Assembly (NCBI GenBank): GCA_963920525.1
Contig: OY986439.1
Coordinates: forward strand, 43,182,193 to 43,246,192
Reading direction: 5' to 3'
DNA: 64,000 bases
Source: Dichetophora obliterata
Lineage: Eukaryota > Arthropoda > Insecta > Diptera > Sciomyzidae
A model generated the notes under the pieces. It made no database searches. It saw only the letters and a program-made list of their open reading frames with translations, and was not told where the DNA came from. Of the stretch, positions 1-11,600 are shown in pieces. The translations under genes were made by a program, and so were the position numbers. Every line of letters begins with the position of its first letter. The first letter of the stretch is position 1.

Positions 1-389
1 AAGAGATCTTTTCCGATTTTTCGATCTAAGGTTATGGCGGCTCCTTGTAAGCGTCCCAAATTTGATGCTGTCGTATCGCAGCAAAGCGACTTTGTTTTTG
101 CAACGAGCCCCCATTCTTCCAGTAAGTCATAGACTGCAATATCCTGTTGCTTTCCTGTGCCAGAATAAATCGATGGAATACCAAGCAGTTGATCATCGCC
201 ATTGAATGATATCACTATTTTGACCCTTTCCTCTAACACTGTAGCTCCGACAGCGAACATTTTAAACGATTTCATCTCAAAATCTCTTTTTAAAAATTCA
301 CTTTGATACACACTTTCCACATATAAAATACCTTCCCCAACGATAAATATTAGTTTAAGTGGAGTAAAAATAGCAATTTTCACTTTAAT
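1..389 (-). CDS. Partial ORF running off the left edge, transposon-associated protein family not named
   Basis: The minus strand is open for about 130 codons, from the stop at 390-392 down to base 1; the first in-frame ATG is at 275-273. Readable stretches include LLGIPSIYSGTGKQQDIAVYD and then CCDTTASNLGRLQGAAITLD. From memory, the order of a G(I/V)P segment, a short GKQQ segment, EWG and a DTT-SN-G block resembles a multi-copy protein family in hydra and insects that is usually treated as transposon-derived. I cannot name its superfamily. No stop or frameshift occurs over the visible part, unlike most coding relics in this window. It could be an exon of a host gene or part of a young element continuing to the left. 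The product and the start are uncertain. Confidence 0.4.
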   Translation of the reverse strand, partial: MKVKIAIFTPLKLIFIVGEGILYVESVYQSEFLKRDFEMKSFKMFAVGATVLEERVKIVISFNGDDQLLGIPSIYSGTGKQQDIAVYDLLEEWGLVAKTKSLCCDTTASNLGRLQGAAITLDRKIGKDL

Positions 390-828
390 TTAAAGCAATT
401 TAAAGTCATTTAGGAAAAAACTTTAATGAAATAAATTATAATCAGGAAACGTTGGGGGTGGATTTGAATAAACTTCGACTAAATTTAAATATTTTTTTCA
501 TTTAAGATAATTTCCTGCCTATATAAAGTGAACAATAGGGTGTCCCAAAACGCCCCGGGTGCACAGCCAGATGGGGTGCAAAATTGACAAAAAAAAAAAT
601 GTTTCCAACATAAATCTTTATTATAATGTACAATTTTTTGTGTAATAATAAATTTTCTTTTAAAAAGAGCGCATAATTTAATACCAAAGTATGTCTTTTC
701 AACAACTATGATTGAATTTGACTGCACTCTTTCATTGCATATGCCAAATTCTGCAGATATACCTAAAAGCATTCCGTACAACGCGTTCGTATCAATTAAA
801 ACAAACATCATATTTTTATATATATATC

Positions 829-1406
829 AGGGCTGGTCGATTTAAAAATCTCCCATTGCTCACTGAAAATCGTATTCTAGGGATCAAAATAAGAAACTTT
901 ACCCGAGGAACTATATCTCTAAAACGAATTCTAATGCCCCAACTTTTCCGTGGGGTCAAATTTTGAAAAATCCTTCTTTGACCCATTTAGAGTGCCCCAA
1001 TCGAGTCCAAATGTATCATCGACCCCTTCTAACTTTAGAGGGCTGATCCACCCATGCCAGTGGCACATCCTCTGGAACCCCCAATGGGGTGTTCTCCATA
1101 CAAACAAAGTTCCCCATACAAACATATGTTTGTCCTCCAGGGGGGTTTCAGGGGGTGTGCCACTGGCATGGGTGGATCGGCCCTCCAAAGTTAGAAGGGG
1201 TTGGTCATACATTTGGACTCGATTGGGGCACTCTAAATGGGTCAAAGAGGGATTTTTCAAAATTTGACTCTACGGAAAAGTTGGGGCATTAGAATTCGTT
1301 TTAGAGGTATAATTACTCGGGCAAAGTTTCTTATTTTGATCCCTAGAATACGATTTTCACTGAGCAATGGACGATGTTTTTGCCTCCCAACAAATCGACC
1401 CGGCCT
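829..1406. mobile_element. Large hairpin (foldback/MITE-like) element
   Basis: Two arms of about 260 bp are inverted copies of each other. The left arm begins GGCTGGTCGATTT and the right arm ends AAATCGACCCGGCC. Inside, the arms match through CCATTGCTCACTGAAAATCG, the segment reading GAATTCTAATGCCCCAAC, and GTGGCACA. The loop, about 1085-1140, carries short CCATACAAAC repeats. Both flanks are TA-rich (TATATATA), so a TA target duplication is possible but cannot be shown. The several ORFs in both strands here arise because both arms are open in mirrored frames. No transposase is present. Confidence 0.8.
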
Positions 1407-1429
1407 ATATTATATATATATATAATCCT

Positions 1430-2570
1430 TACGTGGGCAAATAAAAATATTTATGGTTTTTATATGGTAAATTGATTTGCTCTTGCACGAGATGTTGTTA
1501 TCAGCAACAATGTTTTAATAATTTGTCTGATTTTTAATTTATTTTCAAAATCACCTTGCAGTTCTTTTCCTTGGAAGGACAACAAATTTCTTCCAAAATA
1601 TTTCTGTTAGTTCAAATGATATAAGTTATTTCCAAAACCCCAAAGTAACTTACGCCAGTGATTTTGTTATTGACCAAAAAAAGATGGTACTTTTTATTTT
1701 AAACGAAAACAATTTTATTATTTCCGTCAGATTGAACCATATGTCCAGCTATACAGATATAATGTCCATGCAATTTGACATTGATAACACTTTAATCCAT
1801 TGTACAGCCGTGCTAGAGAAGTGTAGCTGACCGAATAAGTTGTAAAGGAACAGCTACATGACTTCATTCAGGGTTTGCTAAAACTACTTCTGACCAATAT
1901 TATTCATTTGATGTTCGATTCATTTTGCCGATAATTCATTTCAATAATTTTCCCACCTGTAAAAATAAAAAACATAATAACTTTTTTGTTAACTGTTCAT
2001 AGCGATCAAACTCTTTTCATATCTCTTGAATTGTTTTCGCTTACAAAGTGTGATCCTTAATTTAACTAACAAGGAAAGGTCTCCACGTATCACTTTCCGA
2101 TTTTAATGAGCTTTGGATATGTGATAGAAGACAAAATTCTAAGGTTAATAATTTTTTTATATGTGCTAAGTTCAAGGTTAAGGCTTTCAAAATGAAGTTC
2201 GAGAATTTGCAAAAATTACGTTTTTACGCAATAACTGTAATTCTAAATATTGAAACATACACAAAATAGGCATAAATGAAATTTACTGAAATTTAACGTC
2301 GTTTGGTATCTGTGGACATTTGACAAAACCACTTATCTTGAAATATCAAATTTTTCAGGAGAGCGAAAAAACTACTTTCGAGCTGCACAACACTGTTTGA
2401 CTACGTTTATAAATCAATGTAAAAATTTTGCATTATGAAAATATTTTTTTTTTTAATTTTGGTATTATTTGATTTTTTTAAAAATAATATTTTATTGGGT
2501 TTTTATAAAAATATAAAGTAAGTGGTTTTGTGAAACTGATTATTGAAATAAAATTAAACTTATCTGAATA
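1430..2570. other. AT-rich stretch without recognisable features
   Basis: No ORF with family resemblance, RNA gene or long repeat was seen. Short poly(T) and poly(A) runs are the only structure. Confidence 0.5.
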
Positions 2571-2572
2571 TA

Positions 2573-3068
2573 CAGTCATGTAAAAAAAAAGGGACACCTG
2601 TATTTTTATATTTAAAGCTGCATAAATTACAATTATTATTTATGCAGCTAAAAGGAATTAAGAAATTTTTACGATTACAGCTCCGCTAAAAGAAAAGATA
2701 CAAAATTTGTTAATACTTCGTTGGATAATCTCAAAATTTTAGCTCCACTACAGCACATAACACGAAAGTGATTGATATACTGATGAAAAAGTTGATATTT
2801 TTTCTAAAATACAAAATATGATTTTTTATTTTATGGTGAGTAGTTTAGATTCAAGATCAATAATACTAAACACGTACCAAAACCGTAAAACACCCTGTAT
2901 TTTGAAAGTTTTACAATGTGGAAGGAAACTCCATAAAGTGTTATACTCGCCTTATCAAGAAGAATCACCAGCCCAGGGAATTAATGCTATATCTGGGGCA
3001 CCTTGTATATAATTCATGCAGCTTCAAATATAAAAATATAGGTGTCCCTATTTATTTTCACGTGATTG
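2573..3068. mobile_element. Tc1/mariner-like non-autonomous element
   Basis: Terminal inverted repeats of about 58 bp: the left begins CAGTCATGTAAAAAAAAAGG and the right, read on the minus strand, begins CAATCACGTGAAAATAAATA. Both continue through GGGACACC, a TATTTTTATATTT block and AGCTGCAT. A TA dinucleotide flanks each end (2571-2572 and 3069-3070), as expected of Tc1/mariner insertion. The 496 bp body has no intact transposase. A decayed remnant near 2880-3010 cannot be excluded. Confidence 0.8.
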
Positions 3069-3070
3069 TA

Positions 3071-5146
3071 TGTGCTTTTCTCGAATTTTATTCGACTATT
3101 AAGTATTTAAATTTTTTGCACTTATGTAGACAAGTGCAAGACTTAAGATGTTTTGTCGAATACAGAATTAAGTAAATGTTTGAATTGAGTTGATTTTGCA
3201 GACAATATGTTTTGTTTTTTCTATATCCCGTGCAACAAAATCGGGGTTTAACTGTATTTCAGGAACGTTTAATGTGTATAATATTTTATAGTTTCAACAC
3301 TTTAATTGCAGATAAAAGAAAAGCTTACGAAAACCCGGCATTATTTGATTAAACAGTCAGTTTAACGTAACCAATGTAATTTTGCAAGCAAGAAAAAAAA
3401 TGCTTATCCAAACTTGTGTTGTATGATTACTTATCAAGATCAGTAGTTGTAACTGACTCAACAATAATTCATATATTATTGCTTAGCTTACGATGAACTG
3501 TATAGAAAAAGAAAAACCCACACTCAACTTTTAAAGCAACAGTCTTTCAGCCTCTTTGGTTAAATTATAGTTTTCTTTCAGAATGTTTAATTTTTACTTA
3601 TACACGAAATATTTCCTTAAGCACGAAAACAGCAAATTTGCTTAAATAAATTGTACACAAAATACTCAATCAAAGCATTTGTGTAAATAATGTTACATAT
3701 ATTAAATTTTTATACGTCTGATTTTTCGTCAAACTTACAGCAAAAAAACACTTTATTAACAGTTAACAGAATGCGACTTATTTGGCAGATGTTTTTTATT
3801 TTTTTTTTGTCTACAGAAGAAAGCAACCCTTTTTTATACATTATCCTTAACCTATTTAATGCAAACACTTTCTTGGGCCTTTTGTCGTTGAATTTCTTAG
3901 CATCTCTGCTAAGCCTTTCAGGTTGGTCACAAATTTAATGCTTAAAGACAGTTTTGTTGAAATTCCGCCTTTTCGAATGGTGGTGAGTCAATAGTAACAA
4001 ATCGAGTAATCAGAAAGATAACAGAAAGGAAAGGAAAAATAATTTAGAGCTGAAATTTTGGTTAAACCACAAGCTATTGTGACCTAAGTGTTCAACCTCG
4101 AAACGCTTGCTTGAACTGCTAAAAGGTTGCTTCTTAAAAATAAGCCAAATTAAAACAAAAGAAAATTTAAGGTGAAAATAAAATTAAGCAATGAATTTGC
4201 GCATTTCTAAACATCTTGTTCATAAATTCTGCCAAGAAAATATGCTGCATTTTATGGAGTGAAGAAGAATGAAGAAAAGGCAGTTGTTACCCTCGTTTAC
4301 ACATTAGCGGAAAAGGAAACGCGGCAAAGGCAGCTTGAAGGCATTCAAGTCGTTCATAGCAATGCCATAGATAAACTTAATATTGGCACATAAAAATACC
4401 TTTATAGCAAGAATTGGCGTTAGCGTGATTGGCGTGGGTGGAGTATGTGTGGCAGATTGTGAAAAAGTGCATGTTTTGCGAAAAATGGCAAGTTTGCGTG
4501 ACTCGTGCGAGGGAGTTTGTGCCAACAGGCATAAAAACAGTATTTTTTTTTGAGCACACATGCATAACTTCAATTTCAATTTAACTTAATTTAAAAATAG
4601 TTTTTAAATCGCGGAAGCGTACATTGAAAAAGATTTGATCGCTATTGGAAATCAACGCGGAAATCTGCTGAGACTTTTTAATAAGATCTCATTTTGTTTA
4701 CCTTCCAAAGAATGAACGAGTATGCAAATGAGACGGTTGACGCTCATGAGACCATTCATGAGCTATCCATGGCAATGAATAAAAAAGCATATTATAAGTG
4801 AACAGTTGCACCGGAAGCAGGAGAAGGAGTAGGTTACTGCATCCTGGTGCTAAAATTGTAGGCAATACAGTTCAATTGCCCCCTTTTAATAATTTCTTTC
4901 GGTGCATTTGGTGACATATTTTAATTTAATTTTGTATTTGGATCTAAAGAAGGGATTGCTATTGTCAAGAAGGGATTGCTATTGTCCACACCAAAATAGT
5001 TTCGAAAATCTTTTCAATGTAAACTTATTGTCTAATACTAATTTTATCATAAGCGCAATCGATTTTCATTCCAAGATAGAAGTGAAACTCGTCAAAATTT
5101 TTTATTTTTCATTTCGAAGTCAAAGAAGTATATAATGAATTAGGTA
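3071..5146. other. Unannotated AT-rich region with one 19 bp tandem duplication
   Basis: Nothing coding was recognised. At 4947-4986 the phrase AGAAGGGATTGCTATTGTC occurs twice in tandem. Small ORFs at 3690-3938 (+) and 4304-4579 (-) show no family resemblance and are low-complexity. Confidence 0.45.
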
Positions 5147-5498
5147 TAAGGGTTGCCACCAAATAATATGTATTTTAAAGAATTTAAAACATTATTTAAG
5201 AGTATTAAGGAGTCGCTAATTTCGAATCTGATGTCAGAATCTTAAAATTCAATATGGTTAAGAGGTAGCGATGCTCGTAAAAAAAATTAAATAATTTTGA
5301 AATTCTGACAACGGATTCGGATTCAGTGACCCATTTTTACCTAGTGTTCGCTCCAGCAACATAAAAAATTAATTTTAATTCTATTAAACATATAGAATTT
5401 TAAAATTCTGACTTCAGATTCGAAATCAGCAATCTTCTAACACTCTTAAATGATGGTTAAAACTCTTAGTAATACATATTATAAGGTGGCAACCCTTA
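5147..5498. mobile_element. MITE-like inverted-repeat element
   Basis: The two halves are inverted, diverged copies of about 110 bp. The left reads TAAGGGTTGCCACC and later TTTCGAATCTGATGTCAGAAT. The right, on the minus strand, reads TTAAGGGTTGCCACC and later TTTCGAATCTGAAGTCAGAAT. There is no coding capacity. The exact edge and target duplication are ambiguous because the flanks are TA/AT. Confidence 0.7.
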
Positions 5499-5829
5499 AT
5501 ATTTAATTCATTCCATACTTATTTGATTCACTTTTTTTTTAAACAATCACATATGAGTACTACTTTGGAAACTACTTATACATATTCATACTCATTTTTG
5601 AGTAAGTGGCTCATGATTCAAAGATGTGATTCATAGCAAATTTCTGATTTGAATCACTGAGTTATGAACGAATAGTACTCGAGTATTACTTATTTTTAAG
5701 TATTTGTTGCAGATCTTTGGTGTGCACTTAAATAAATTTACATTAAGAAAACAAATTAAAAAGAAATTGATTGTTTTGAATTTCTCACTGTTTATAACTT
5801 CTCAACCAATTAATGACAGCGTATGATTA
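5499..5829. other. Spacer between MITE-like element and mariner relic
   Basis: AT-rich, with several near-repeats of GAGTACTACTT/TACTCATTTTTGAGTAAG. No gene was seen. Confidence 0.4.
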
Positions 5830-5934
5830 AGGGTGTTTTTTATAAAGTGATACAAGTTTAAATCATAATTTAACATAGTAATATATTTTTAATATCAATG
5901 ATACGAACTTTATTGGATAGAAAATTTTATGGCA

Positions 5935-6128
5935 TTAATGTTTAAATATAGTTTTGGTGATGTGATTGCCACGGCTGCCGCGTACAAGGCGCAATCTGGA
6001 ACACTAATTTTCACAAACTTTTCGCAGCATTTGCAGCCGTATCTCGCCAATAACTCTTCGAATATTGATTTCCAGGTGTTCAATTGTCTGTGGTAAATCG
6101 ACGTATTTAATATTTAAATTAAATTTAA
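5935..6128 (-). pseudogene. Mariner transposase, C-terminal part
   Basis: This is the remaining 3' piece of the same transposase on the far side of the retrotransposon. The minus strand reads LPQTIEHLEINIRRVIGEIR and later SRGNHITKTIFKH, then a stop at 5937-5935. That pattern (TIEHLE-NI--VI-EIR, then SRG-H) is the usual C-terminus of this transposase group. The stretch next to the LTR, 6103-6128, is AT-rich and not recognisable as transposase, so some sequence was changed or added at the junction. Confidence 0.8.
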
Positions 6129-6357
6129 TGGAAATTAAATATTTCCACGAGAAATATAATAATAATAATTTTGTTCGTACGTTTGAAATAATAATTTATT
6201 AGATACTGAAAAATTTTGAAATATTTTTATACATTTAAAATATGAAAACTTAATTCTAAAAAATACAAAAAGAACTTAAAAACTAAGTGGTTTTAAAACA
6301 AAGTGTTTTACATACAATTGAAACAATATTAAAATGTAATAATAAGATAACACTACA
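6129..6357 (-). repeat. 3' LTR of the gypsy-type element
   Basis: 229 bp. On the minus strand it begins TGTAGTGTTATC and ends ATTTCCA, giving canonical TG...CA ends. Its sequence matches the copy at 11601-11829 base for base in my reading. The U5 end contains a short inverted repeat, TGGAAAT-TAAAT-ATTTCCA. Confidence 0.93.
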
Positions 6358-6372
6358 TTATTCCCCCTCCAA
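6358..6372 (-). other. Polypurine tract of the gypsy-type element
   Basis: The minus strand reads TTGGAGGGGGAATAA directly before the 3' LTR. The purine run GGAGGGGGAA is the expected plus-strand primer. The same bases encode the last pol codons (LEGE) and the stop, so the tract is coding. Confidence 0.8.
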
Positions 6373-9300
6373 AGAATTCGGTATTAGTCTTACCGTGTTT
6401 GCTAATAAATTAAAATGAACTGTCTTAGCTGATTTATTTGCATTAAAAAGTGTTTTTGAAACATTAATGTTAACAAAAGCTGGCTTAATTCGATCAATAT
6501 TAACCGTTATAATATTTTTGTTTTTAAGAATTTTAAAAAATTTTGGAGACTTTTCTAATACTTTGAATGGTCCGTCGTATGGCTCTTGAAGTGGTTTTTT
6601 AATAGTGTCATTGCGAACAAATACAAACTCACAAGTTTTGAGTGATTCTGGCACAAATTGTTTAAAATTCTGATTATGATGTGAAATATGTGCTTGATTA
6701 TTAGCAACAATATCTTTAAGTTTGAACAAAGTTTCTGATGGACTGAATTTTTGCTCACTAGGAATGACTAACTGACTTGGCAATCTGAGTGTTTGACCAT
6801 AAACCATTTCAGCAGGGGATGCTTTAACATCTTCTTTAAACGTGGATCTTAGCCCTAATAGAACTAGTGGTAATTCTGAGTACCAATTGTTTTGGTTATT
6901 GCTCGCTATAAGAGAAGCTTTGAGTTGACGATGGAAACGTTCTATCATCCCATTAGCTTGTGGGTGATAAGCTGAAGTTTTGATGTGTTTGCAACCAAAT
7001 TTGGTAATAAAATTTTTGAATGTAGTTGATGTAAACTGAGGTCCTCGATCAGAAGTAATTTCCAGAGGAACCCCAAAGCGTGATATAAACTCTCTTTGGA
7101 ACGTGTCAACAATAATATTAGTCCTTGTATCTTTAAGAGGATAAACCTCAGGCCAACGTGTGTTCCTGTCAATTATGGTAAACAAATATCGGTAACCATT
7201 TGAAATCGGTAATGGGCCAACCAAGTCAATATGAATATGTTCAAAACGACCGCTCGGAATGTTTATCTTGTGAGGTAGTGTTTTAGTGTGTCTATGTACC
7301 TTAGATTTTTGACATCTAATACATTCTTGAGTCCATTTGTTTATTTGTGTGTTCATGTTAGGCCAAAAATATCGTTGTGTGATTAGTCGTCTAGTACCTC
7401 TAGTTCCTGGATGTGAAATGTTATGTATTTGATCAAAAACTCTTTTCCGTAGTGTTTGGGGAATGTATGGTCTTGTATTATTTGTAGAATTTTCACACCA
7501 AATTTTTATGTTTAAAAACGGAATATCAACTTGTTCAAGCTTGTAAGTTGCTTTGTCTGTTATGCTCTTGAGTTCTGTGTCAATGATTTGTTCCTGATGT
7601 AATTGTTTGAGATCAAGGTCGGGTGTTCTAACTTCTGTTACCTCGCATCTTGAAAGTGCATCTGCTACTGAGTTGTCTGTACCCTTAATGTGTAATATTG
7701 TGTTAGTGAATTGTGCTATGTATTCAAGGTGTCGTGTTTGTCTAGGACTACGTTCGGTTTTAGAAGATAATGCATTAACTAAAGGTTTGTGATCTGTGAA
7801 AACTGTAAAAATGTTACCTTCCAGGAAGTGTCGAAAATGTTTAATAGTTAAGTAAATCGCAAGTAATTCTCTGTCAAATGTACTATATTTCGTTTCAGCA
7901 GGTGAAAGTTTCTTAGAGAAGAAAGCTATAGGCTCAAGTTTATTGTTATGTTCTTGCTGTAAAACGCCACCTATTGCGGTAATGGATGCATCTACAGCAA
8001 TCGACAGTTGTGCCTTACTATTAACATGGTTAATAAGTGTTTGCGTGGCAAAACTGTCTTTGATTGTTGTAAATGCATGTAAAGTAGTGTCTGTCCACTG
8101 TAAATGTTTGCTTTTAGTTTTCGAAGCTGTTGTTACCATGTCATAAATGGATTCAAGCATGTGTGCGAGTTTAGGAATGCACCTGTGGTAGTAATTTGTC
8201 ATACCTATAAATTTTTGCATGTGTTTGACTGTTACCGGTTGTGGATAATCTTGAATGCATTTAACACGTTCTTGTGACGGACGTATTCCGTGTTTAGATA
8301 TGTTGTAGCTAAGAAAGTCAATGTTATCAACTCCGAATACACATTTGTTAGGTTTTATGTTTAAACCGTAATCATTGAGTCTTCTAAAAACTTGCGTTAA
8401 ATGTTCGAAATGTTGTGTTTCTGTCTCACTAGCAATCAAGATGTCATCTAAGTATACGAAAATAAAATCTAGTCCATGTAGCACTTCATTAATGAACCTC
8501 TGGAATGTCTGGGCTGAGTTCCTCAAGCCAAATGGCATACGGAGGAACTCGAACATCCCAAAAGGTGTAGTGATTGCTGTCTTGTGTATGTCGTTAGGTG
8601 CCATTGGTATTTGATGATATGCTCTGACTAAATCGAGTTTTGAGTAAATGCATGTATTGTGTAAATTTAAAGAAAAATCATGTATGTGTGGTAATGGATA
8701 TCGGTCAGGTACTGTAATTGTGTTAAGTCTTCTGTAGTCGCCACATGGTCTCCAATCATTGGGCTCGCGTTTAGGTACTAGGTGTAATGGAGAGGATGTT
8801 TGAGAATTTGACGGTCTACAAATACCAGAAGTAACTAAGAACTGAAATTCTTGTTTAGCTACTTTTAACTTTGGCAAGTCTAGACGTCGTGGTCTTGTGT
8901 AAGGTAATTGTCCTTCAGTGACAATGTGATGTACAGTGTGATGTTTAATTGGTGCTGTGTAATCGGGTTCTGTTATTAAAGAAGGAAATTTTTTGAGTAA
9001 TTGTGTATACTTGTTATCTATAGTAAATAATTTAGGTAAAGATGTTTCAGAAAATGCTGAAATTGTATTGACAGATAAATTAGTTAAAGGGTCAACGAGA
9101 CGTTTGTGTTTAAGGTCAATAAGAAGGCCATATTTTGTCAAGAAATCTGCACCTATAATAGGTTTGGAGATGTCAGCTATAATAAATGAAAATGGTAATT
9201 CACGTCGTAAATTTAAATTAAGTGTCAATAATTTTTTTCCAAATGTAGAGATTGCTGTGTCATTAGCAGCTTGTAATACCAAATCTGATTTTTTGTTTGA

Positions 9301-9510
9301 AATTTTGAATTTTGAGGAAGGTAGAACTGATACCTCTGCTCCACTGTCAATAAGAAAATTTAATTTACTAGAGGGGTCAAATACAAAAAGACGACGTGTA
9401 TGTATGACGGGTCTATTATCAGTCGTCGCGACAACAGAGTCTTTTAGTTTGTTGAATTGTGTTGTGTTATGTTGTGTGGTGAAAAGTTGTCGTTTTGAAC
9501 AAATGCACAT
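6358..9510 (-). CDS. pol: Pol polyprotein (protease, RT, RNase H, integrase) of the gypsy-type element
   Basis: 1,050 codons without a stop. The Met start is only where the track of codons permits one; the protein is probably made by -1 frameshifting from gag. Domains in order: aspartic protease with [10 protein letters not shown] (D55-G57); reverse transcriptase about 215-400 with [13 protein letters not shown] (D293) and the YLDD box 353-356; RNase H about 500-620 with AVDAS (D507), DRELLAIY (E548), FTDHKPL (D573) and ADALSR; integrase HHCC finger H696, H700, C730, C733; integrase core D762, D821, E857, with 35 residues between the last two; and a GPF-type C-terminal module ([10 protein letters not shown], 978-987). 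All key residues are present, so the enzyme may be functional. The gene ends next to the 3' LTR, with no envelope gene. Confidence 0.93.
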   Translation of the reverse strand: MCICSKRQLFTTQHNTTQFNKLKDSVVATTDNRPVIHTRRLFVFDPSSKLNFLIDSGAEVSVLPSSKFKISNKKSDLVLQAANDTAISTFGKKLLTLNLNLRRELPFSFIIADISKPIIGADFLTKYGLLIDLKHKRLVDPLTNLSVNTISAFSETSLPKLFTIDNKYTQLLKKFPSLITEPDYTAPIKHHTVHHIVTEGQLPYTRPRRLDLPKLKVAKQEFQFLVTSGICRPSNSQTSSPLHLVPKREPNDWRPCGDYRRLNTITVPDRYPLPHIHDFSLNLHNTCIYSKLDLVRAYHQIPMAPNDIHKTAITTPFGMFEFLRMPFGLRNSAQTFQRFINEVLHGLDFIFVYLDDILIASETETQHFEHLTQVFRRLNDYGLNIKPNKCVFGVDNIDFLSYNISKHGIRPSQERVKCIQDYPQPVTVKHMQKFIGMTNYYHRCIPKLAHMLESIYDMVTTASKTKSKHLQWTDTTLHAFTTIKDSFATQTLINHVNSKAQLSIAVDASITAIGGVLQQEHNNKLEPIAFFSKKLSPAETKYSTFDRELLAIYLTIKHFRHFLEGNIFTVFTDHKPLVNALSSKTERSPRQTRHLEYIAQFTNTILHIKGTDNSVADALSRCEVTEVRTPDLDLKQLHQEQIIDTELKSITDKATYKLEQVDIPFLNIKIWCENSTNNTRPYIPQTLRKRVFDQIHNISHPGTRGTRRLITQRYFWPNMNTQINKWTQECIRCQKSKVHRHTKTLPHKINIPSGRFEHIHIDLVGPLPISNGYRYLFTIIDRNTRWPEVYPLKDTRTNIIVDTFQREFISRFGVPLEITSDRGPQFTSTTFKNFITKFGCKHIKTSAYHPQANGMIERFHRQLKASLIASNNQNNWYSELPLVLLGLRSTFKEDVKASPAEMVYGQTLRLPSQLVIPSEQKFSPSETLFKLKDIVANNQAHISHHNQNFKQFVPESLKTCEFVFVRNDTIKKPLQEPYDGPFKVLEKSPKFFKILKNKNIITVNIDRIKPAFVNINVSKTLFNANKSAKTVHFNLLANTVRLIPNSLEGE

Positions 9511-10412
9511 GGTTGTTCACATTTACGTGCGTTTTTACCGAATCTGAAATGGTACTTACATACCCAATTGGAAGGTCGTTGACCTGAAGAGGACCTATAA
9601 GACGATCGACGTCTTGAAGTTCCTCTGGAACTAAATCTTCTGGAAATTGGACGACTGAAACGTTGATTCTTAAGTTCATCAACATCAAGCGAGAGTTTTT
9701 GAAAACATTCAAAAATTTTAGATGTTTGTTCTGCAAAATGTTTAGTAATATTTGCTATCTCATTAGAATTAGAGATGTGTTTCGATACATTAAAGTTATT
9801 CTTGATTGCAGATACCTCAGATTCTGCTAATACCTCCCACAAGTTATCAGCGAGTAATAACAACTCATCTAATTCCTTATGACCAGATCCTGTCAAAGCA
9901 ATGTTCAGACTTTTAGGTAGTTTACGTAACCAAAGCTTATAAACTAAGTCTTTGTTGACTGTTGAACCAGCTAAAAGAAGCAAGGATCTGTAAAATTGAG
10001 ATGGTTTTTGGTCACCCATCTCAGTGTCAGATAGCATCTTATCGAACCGTTTGTTCTCACTTAAAGTATGTCTATTTATCAGAACTTTCTTCAAACCTTC
10101 ATACAAGTTGGTTGAAGGTGGTTGTTGTATGAAATCTAATACCGTAACTATGACTTCTTGTGGAAGTGCAGTCACAAGATATTCATACTTTGTTTGGTCA
10201 GTGGTAATCCCTTTAGATCGAAATTGGAATTCTGCATGAATAAACCATGCATCAGGACTATCAGTCCAGAACTGTGGGAGTTTGACTGACGTTGCATGAA
10301 CTTCAATGTTAGATGATGAATCATCGAAAGGGTTCAATAAAGGAGGCTCAAAATTAATTAAATGGTTATCTCCGTCTCCTGAGGTGGATAACCGAGTAGG
10401 AGTACGTTGCAT
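9444..10412 (-). CDS. gag: Gag of the gypsy-type element, with CHCC zinc finger
   Basis: A 322-residue structural protein that would form the particle and bind the element RNA. It starts at an ATG ([12 protein letters not shown]). Residues about 40-180 hold the typical insect gypsy Gag core: [15 protein letters not shown], then a [13 protein letters not shown] segment and [10 protein letters not shown]. Residues 250-281 are Arg/Ser-rich. The nucleocapsid finger is C285-X2-H288-X9-C298-X3-C302, a CHCC arrangement rather than the retroviral CCHC. No internal stop occurs. The last 67 nt overlap pol, which lies in the -1 frame. I see no textbook slippery heptamer; CTTTTCA at the overlap is the nearest candidate. 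Confidence 0.9.
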   Translation of the reverse strand: MQRTPTRLSTSGDGDNHLINFEPPLLNPFDDSSSNIEVHATSVKLPQFWTDSPDAWFIHAEFQFRSKGITTDQTKYEYLVTALPQEVIVTVLDFIQQPPSTNLYEGLKKVLINRHTLSENKRFDKMLSDTEMGDQKPSQFYRSLLLLAGSTVNKDLVYKLWLRKLPKSLNIALTGSGHKELDELLLLADNLWEVLAESEVSAIKNNFNVSKHISNSNEIANITKHFAEQTSKIFECFQKLSLDVDELKNQRFSRPISRRFSSRGTSRRRSSYRSSSGQRPSNWVCKYHFRFGKNARKCEQPCAFVQNDNFSPHNITQHNSTN

Positions 10413-10640
10413 TGTATTGTTTTAAAAAAATACTAGCTTTATTACAAATAAATTTCTTAAAATAATATTAATAAAATTGAAGTGTGCCTAGCGTGCAGTG
10501 TAGTGCCTACGGTTGTGAAACGATAAGCGCCGGCTTATCGTTTTACATCCGCTAAAAAGCTAATTGTGTAGTGTATATAAATAAATACCAATCCTTAGTC
10601 GCTGATTTACTGACGTCGCTGCTTGTTTCTGGCGTCACTG

Positions 10641-10892
10641 CTTGCTTTGGCGTTGCTGCTTGCGTCGGCGTCGCTGCTTGTGTTGGCGTCGCTGCTTGCG
10701 TTGGCGTCGCTGCCTGTGTTGGCGTCGCTGCTTGCGTTGGCGTCGCTGTTTGTGTTGGCGTCGCTGCTTGCGTTGGCGTCGCTGTTTGTGTTGGCGTCGC
10801 TGCTTGCGTTGGCGTCGCTGCCTGTGTTGGCGTCGCTGCTTGCGTTGGCGTCGTTGCCTGTGTTGGCGTCGCTGTCCACGTTGGCGTTGCTG
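10641..10892 (-). repeat. 18 bp minisatellite in the retrotransposon leader
   Basis: Fourteen 18 bp units, mostly CTTGCGTTGGCGTCGCTG alternating with CTTGTG- or CCTGTGTTGGCGTCGCTG on the plus strand, so the higher-order period is 36 bp. It sits between the primer-binding site and gag. On the minus strand it would encode SDANAS/SDANTN repeats following a poly-Asn run, open from about 11190 to 10607. That frame has no ATG, only a GTG at 11140-11138, so translation is doubtful. Confidence 0.8.
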
Positions 10893-11584
10893 TTGACGTT
10901 GACTTCTCTGCTGACGTTGTTATTGTTGTTGTTATTGTTGTTATTGTTAATTCTGCTGCTGCTGTTGCGCCACCTTACCGGCAGGTGTAGGGTTTTGTGA
11001 CTACTGTTGTTGGTCGATGGTGTTGTTGATACTAGCGATGGTAGTGATATTATTGTGGGCGTTGCTGTTGATACTGCAGCAGTTGTTGCTACTGCTGCTG
11101 GTGATGATGGTTGTGTTGAGTCAGCTGTAGTGGTGAACACTTTGGCGTTAGTACTAGTGCAGTTGAGGAGCGTAAATTGCTGCTGCTATGCTTGAGCTGA
11201 TGTTGCGCCTGCGCCGACGTGTTTTTTGCTTTTGTGTAGTTGCAAAGAGCTTCAACCTTTGAGTTGCACTACGTGTGGTCGCGCTGCTTTGCGTAGCGCT
11301 TGATTCTGCTAGGGCTGTAGTTTGATGTATATATAGCGCCAACAGTAATTTGTTAAATTCTAGCTTATATATGGATATCGAGGAGACTTCAAATTTTTTC
11401 TTGCTGTTTTATTGCGTTAATAATTTTTGCGTTGACTTCCTTCTTGCTGTTCAGAATTCTGGATTTTGGATTCTCATTTATGTGGATTTTTCGTCGTCGT
11501 CGTGGGCGTTAGCTTTGGTTGGTGTTTCTGTGAGTTTTCGGGGTTTATTTCAGTAGCGGCGGTGTTATTGTGGGATTCGAATTA

Positions 11585-11596
11585 GCAGGATCGCCA
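11585..11596 (-). other. Primer-binding site, tRNA-Arg type
   Basis: The minus strand reads TGGCGATCCTGC, 4 nt after the 5' LTR. The complement, GCAGGATCGCCA, is what I recall as the 3' end of a Drosophila arginine tRNA with CCA added. Reading on, GATTCGAATTA resembles a T-arm, so complementarity may extend. The tRNA assignment is from memory. Confidence 0.75.
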
Positions 11597-11600
11597 ATTG

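Noticed and set aside
931..1292. Opposed ORFs on both strands with similar proteins
   Set aside because: They result from the inverted-repeat arms and show no protein family resemblance.
4304..4579. 91-codon minus ORF
   Set aside because: No recognisable domain and no conserved context; treated as chance.
6358..6420. Possible envelope gene after integrase
   Set aside because: pol ends at the polypurine tract and abuts the LTR, so there is no room for another gene.
10571..11000. Long plus-strand ORFs in three frames (Cys/Val-, Leu/Ala- and Cys/Arg-rich)
   Set aside because: They are translations of the 18 bp minisatellite; a unit length divisible by three keeps every frame open.
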